Below are positions 59,628 through 60,876 of a DNA stretch of 60,876 nt, piece after piece; within the stretch, counting starts at the first letter, position 1, and every line of letters begins with the position of its first letter. The position numbers and the translations under genes were made by a program. The stretch covers positions 1 through 60,876 of the forward strand of contig JAONAZ010000005.1 of assembly GCA_028376655.1 (NCBI GenBank), in the 5' to 3' direction. Origin of the DNA: Acidimicrobiia bacterium (GTDB lineage Bacteria; Actinomycetota; Acidimicrobiia; Actinomarinales; Actinomarinaceae). Below the pieces are notes generated by a model. It saw only the letters and a program-made list of their open reading frames with translations. It did no database searches and had not been told where the DNA came from.

Positions 59628-60401
59628 GTGGATTTTGAAAATAGACTAATAGTTATTTCTACTGGAAATAAAAAATATCTAAGTGTAGTAACCCAAGGTC
59701 AAAACTTTATAACCAATGAAGGTAAAATCGAATTTGACCAGATTAAATCAATACCTTCGCGTATTGAATCTTCTACAGGCGTAATTTTCTCAATATACGC
59801 ACCATCTTATAAAGAATTTATACTACTTATGAAACGTGGACCTCAAATTATATATCCTAAAGATGTTGGCTCAATAATAGTTTCTGCAAATATTAATTCA
59901 AAAAGCAAAGTGTTGGAGATCGGAACTGGTTCTGGTGCTCTAACTCTTTTTTTATCATCAATATTAGGACATGATGCTAAATTTTATTCACTTGATGTTA
60001 ATAAAAAAAATCAGTATCGTGCAAAAAAAACTATATCACGATATTTATCAAATTATTCAACTGATTTTATAAAAGATATAAATTTTATAAATCAAGATCT
60101 TTCTGGTTTTCAAATAGATACTATACCAATTAATTTTGATTCTATTATCACAGATGTACCTGAACCTTGGTTATTTTTTGATAGTAATCAGATTAATAAT
60201 GACTTACATTGGGTATCATATCTACCATCCATATCACAGGTATCTAGAATTACAGATACTCTTGAAGAAAATCAATTTCAGGATATCGAGATAAAAGAAG
60301 TGATCGAAAGAGAATGGACAGTTAGAGGAAAAATATCCAGACCAAAACATTCAATGGTTGGTCATACTGGATTTATTGTAAGCGCTAGAAATATTTTATG
60401 A
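59628..60401 (+). CDS. trmI: tRNA (adenine-N1)-methyltransferase TrmI
   Basis: TrmI methylates A58 in the T-loop of tRNAs using S-adenosylmethionine. The 257-residue protein starts at GTG 59628. It has the family marker RGPQIIYPKDVGSIIVSANI near residue 72, where the usual QxIYPKD is present. The SAM loop is VLEIGTGSGALTLFLS near 97. The acidic DVPEPW block near 176 matches the D-x-P-x-PW catalytic segment. The order resembles Rv2118c of Mycobacterium. In actinobacteria trmI lies near the Mpa/ARC proteasome genes, and the ferredoxin next to it fits that neighbourhood. Confidence 0.92.
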   Translation: MDFENRLIVISTGNKKYLSVVTQGQNFITNEGKIEFDQIKSIPSRIESSTGVIFSIYAPSYKEFILLMKRGPQIIYPKDVGSIIVSANINSKSKVLEIGTGSGALTLFLSSILGHDAKFYSLDVNKKNQYRAKKTISRYLSNYSTDFIKDINFINQDLSGFQIDTIPINFDSIITDVPEPWLFFDSNQINNDLHWVSYLPSISQVSRITDTLEENQFQDIEIKEVIEREWTVRGKISRPKHSMVGHTGFIVSARNIL

Positions 60402-60402
60402 C

Positions 60403-60648
60403 TTATGGTTCAATCATGATGCATTCGCCAGGACACTCTTCTGCTGACTCTACAACTGCATCTTCTTGACCTTTAGGTACTACAGCTAGGCCCTCTGCTC
60501 CACCAACGTTACCATTTTCTTCAGAAAAAACTTTATCCCCTTCTTTAACGTAAAAAAGGCCATCATCTAATCCAACAAAAACATCTGGAGCTATTTCTTC
60601 ACATAGCCCATCTCCCGTACATAAGTCTTGATCAATCCATACTTTCAT
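60403..60648 (-). CDS. Ferredoxin of the proteasome-linked type
   Basis: The 81-residue protein begins MKVWIDQDLCTGDGLCEEIAPDVF and ends with ECPGECIMIE. Its cysteines are arranged C-x5-C near residues 10-16, and C-x3-C near 73-77. This fits a small ferredoxin with one 3Fe-4S or 4Fe-4S cluster. The WIDQDLCTGDG opening matches the ferredoxins that actinobacteria encode beside ARC/Mpa of the Pup-proteasome. Here the gene is reversed, ending one base from trmI, and its other side faces a different gene. A TAAAAT hexamer seven bases before the ATG predicts leaderless expression. Confidence 0.88.
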   Translation of the reverse strand: MKVWIDQDLCTGDGLCEEIAPDVFVGLDDGLFYVKEGDKVFSEENGNVGGAEGLAVVPKGQEDAVVESAEECPGECIMIEP

Positions 60649-60655
60649 AGTTCAT

Positions 60656-60661
60656 ATTTTA
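60656..60661 (-). promoter_or_regulatory. -10 hexamer of a predicted leaderless promoter (ferredoxin)
   Basis: On the reverse strand TAAAAT ends seven bases before the ferredoxin ATG. A TTTGTG stretch about 16 bases further upstream may serve as a weak -35. The rest of the 96-base divergent gap is AT-rich and shows TTGAAA (60705-60710) and TATAAA (60726-60731) for the other direction. Confidence 0.45.
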
Positions 60662-60744
60662 CCTTGTTAGAGATATACACAAATCTTCGAATATAAAAAT
60701 TATATTGAAAGTTTTGTAGGATACTTATAAAGCTAAAACTAATT

Positions 60745-60876
60745 ATGAAAAATGTATTTAAAAGATGTATAAAATTGGTGTCTCTCTTTGATAGTTCAAA
60801 CACAGTTAATTTAGATAGTAATTACATAAAAGATAATATTTCTGATTATCGAAATCTTTCAGATTCCGCCTTTAAA
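60745..60876 (+). CDS. N-terminal fragment of a gene cut by the window edge, possibly secA
   Basis: An ATG at 60745 opens a frame that runs to the last base (44 codons). The visible part starts MKNVFKRCIKLVSLFDSSN and continues with YIKDNISDYRNLSDSAFK. The spacing of an isoleucine ten residues before LSD, and LSD itself, resembles the SecA N terminus (I-N-x-x-E...LSDxxL). If so, it is the start of the preprotein translocase ATPase. The match is short, so this is a weak suggestion. No proteasome gene start (Mpa/ARC) is recognisable. Confidence 0.45.
   Translation, partial: MKNVFKRCIKLVSLFDSSNTVNLDSNYIKDNISDYRNLSDSAFK

Noticed and set aside
1-60876. CRISPR arrays, insertion sequences, phage genes or attachment sites
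   Set aside because: No regularly spaced repeats, transposase or integrase motifs, or terminal repeats were seen. The two tRNA genes have no adjacent integrase or duplicated 3' end.

Overview
The window is about 61 kb of very AT-rich, gene-dense chromosome (by eye near 30-33% GC). It carries actinobacterial gene order and marker families: a DUF3040 protein, SepF directly downstream of ftsZ, flavin-dependent thymidylate synthase ThyX instead of ThyA, a TraR/DksA-lspA-rluD-dnaE block, uvrB-uvrA-uvrC-rapZ-pgk-tpiA, and trmI beside a ferredoxin of the type found near the Pup-proteasome genes. Low GC, tiny intergenic gaps and a compact gene set fit a streamlined marine actinobacterium, most like the Candidatus Actinomarinales. 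That placement is an inference from content and synteny. I see no insertion sequences, phage genes, CRISPR arrays or recent foreign islands.

Layout. 1-6765: metabolic and small genes (metallophosphoesterase fragment, ROK sugar kinase, shortened luciferase-like protein, AlaC-type aminotransferase, threonine aldolase, small membrane proteins, histidine phosphatase, DUF3040, MerR regulator, HNH nuclease). 6778-21991: division and cell wall cluster mraZ-rsmH-ftsL-ftsI-murE-mraY-murD-ftsW-murG-murC-murB-ftsQ-ftsZ-pgeF-yggS-sepF-yggT. 21988-30482: ileS (reverse), dksA-like, lspA, rluD, dnaE and a small unknown. 30479-35605: thyX, a DMT transporter, nth, a CcdA-like protein, a short YgfZ, a zinc-ribbon protein, a YczE-like protein, a DUF732-like protein and tRNA-Leu(CAA). 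35675-50645: polA, rpsA, coaE, uvrB, uvrA, uvrC, rapZ, pgk, tpiA, gpmA, secG and tRNA-Leu(AAG). 50651-60876: amidotransferase, LON-domain protein, guaC, glutaredoxin, CDF exporter, msrB, DCC protein, yajQ, crcB, trmL, an acyltransferase-like membrane protein, an AI-2E transporter, three very small membrane proteins, trmI, a ferredoxin and the first codons of a gene cut by the window edge.

How it works together. The cell-wall cluster is a nearly continuous chain of overlapping genes. It starts at a promoter buried in five 10-bp MraZ-type boxes, and a strong hairpin lies between mraZ and rsmH. murF, divIVA/wag31, yvcK, whiA and gap are absent from the places where actinobacteria usually carry them. 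About a dozen genes that start transcription units have a -10 hexamer only 6-8 nt before the start codon and no Shine-Dalgarno sequence, which predicts widespread leaderless mRNAs. Eight of nine convergent gene pairs overlap at their stop codons. One tRNA-Leu has the anticodon AAG, which would need A-to-I editing to read several CUN codons. No intergenic stretch reaches 300 bases.
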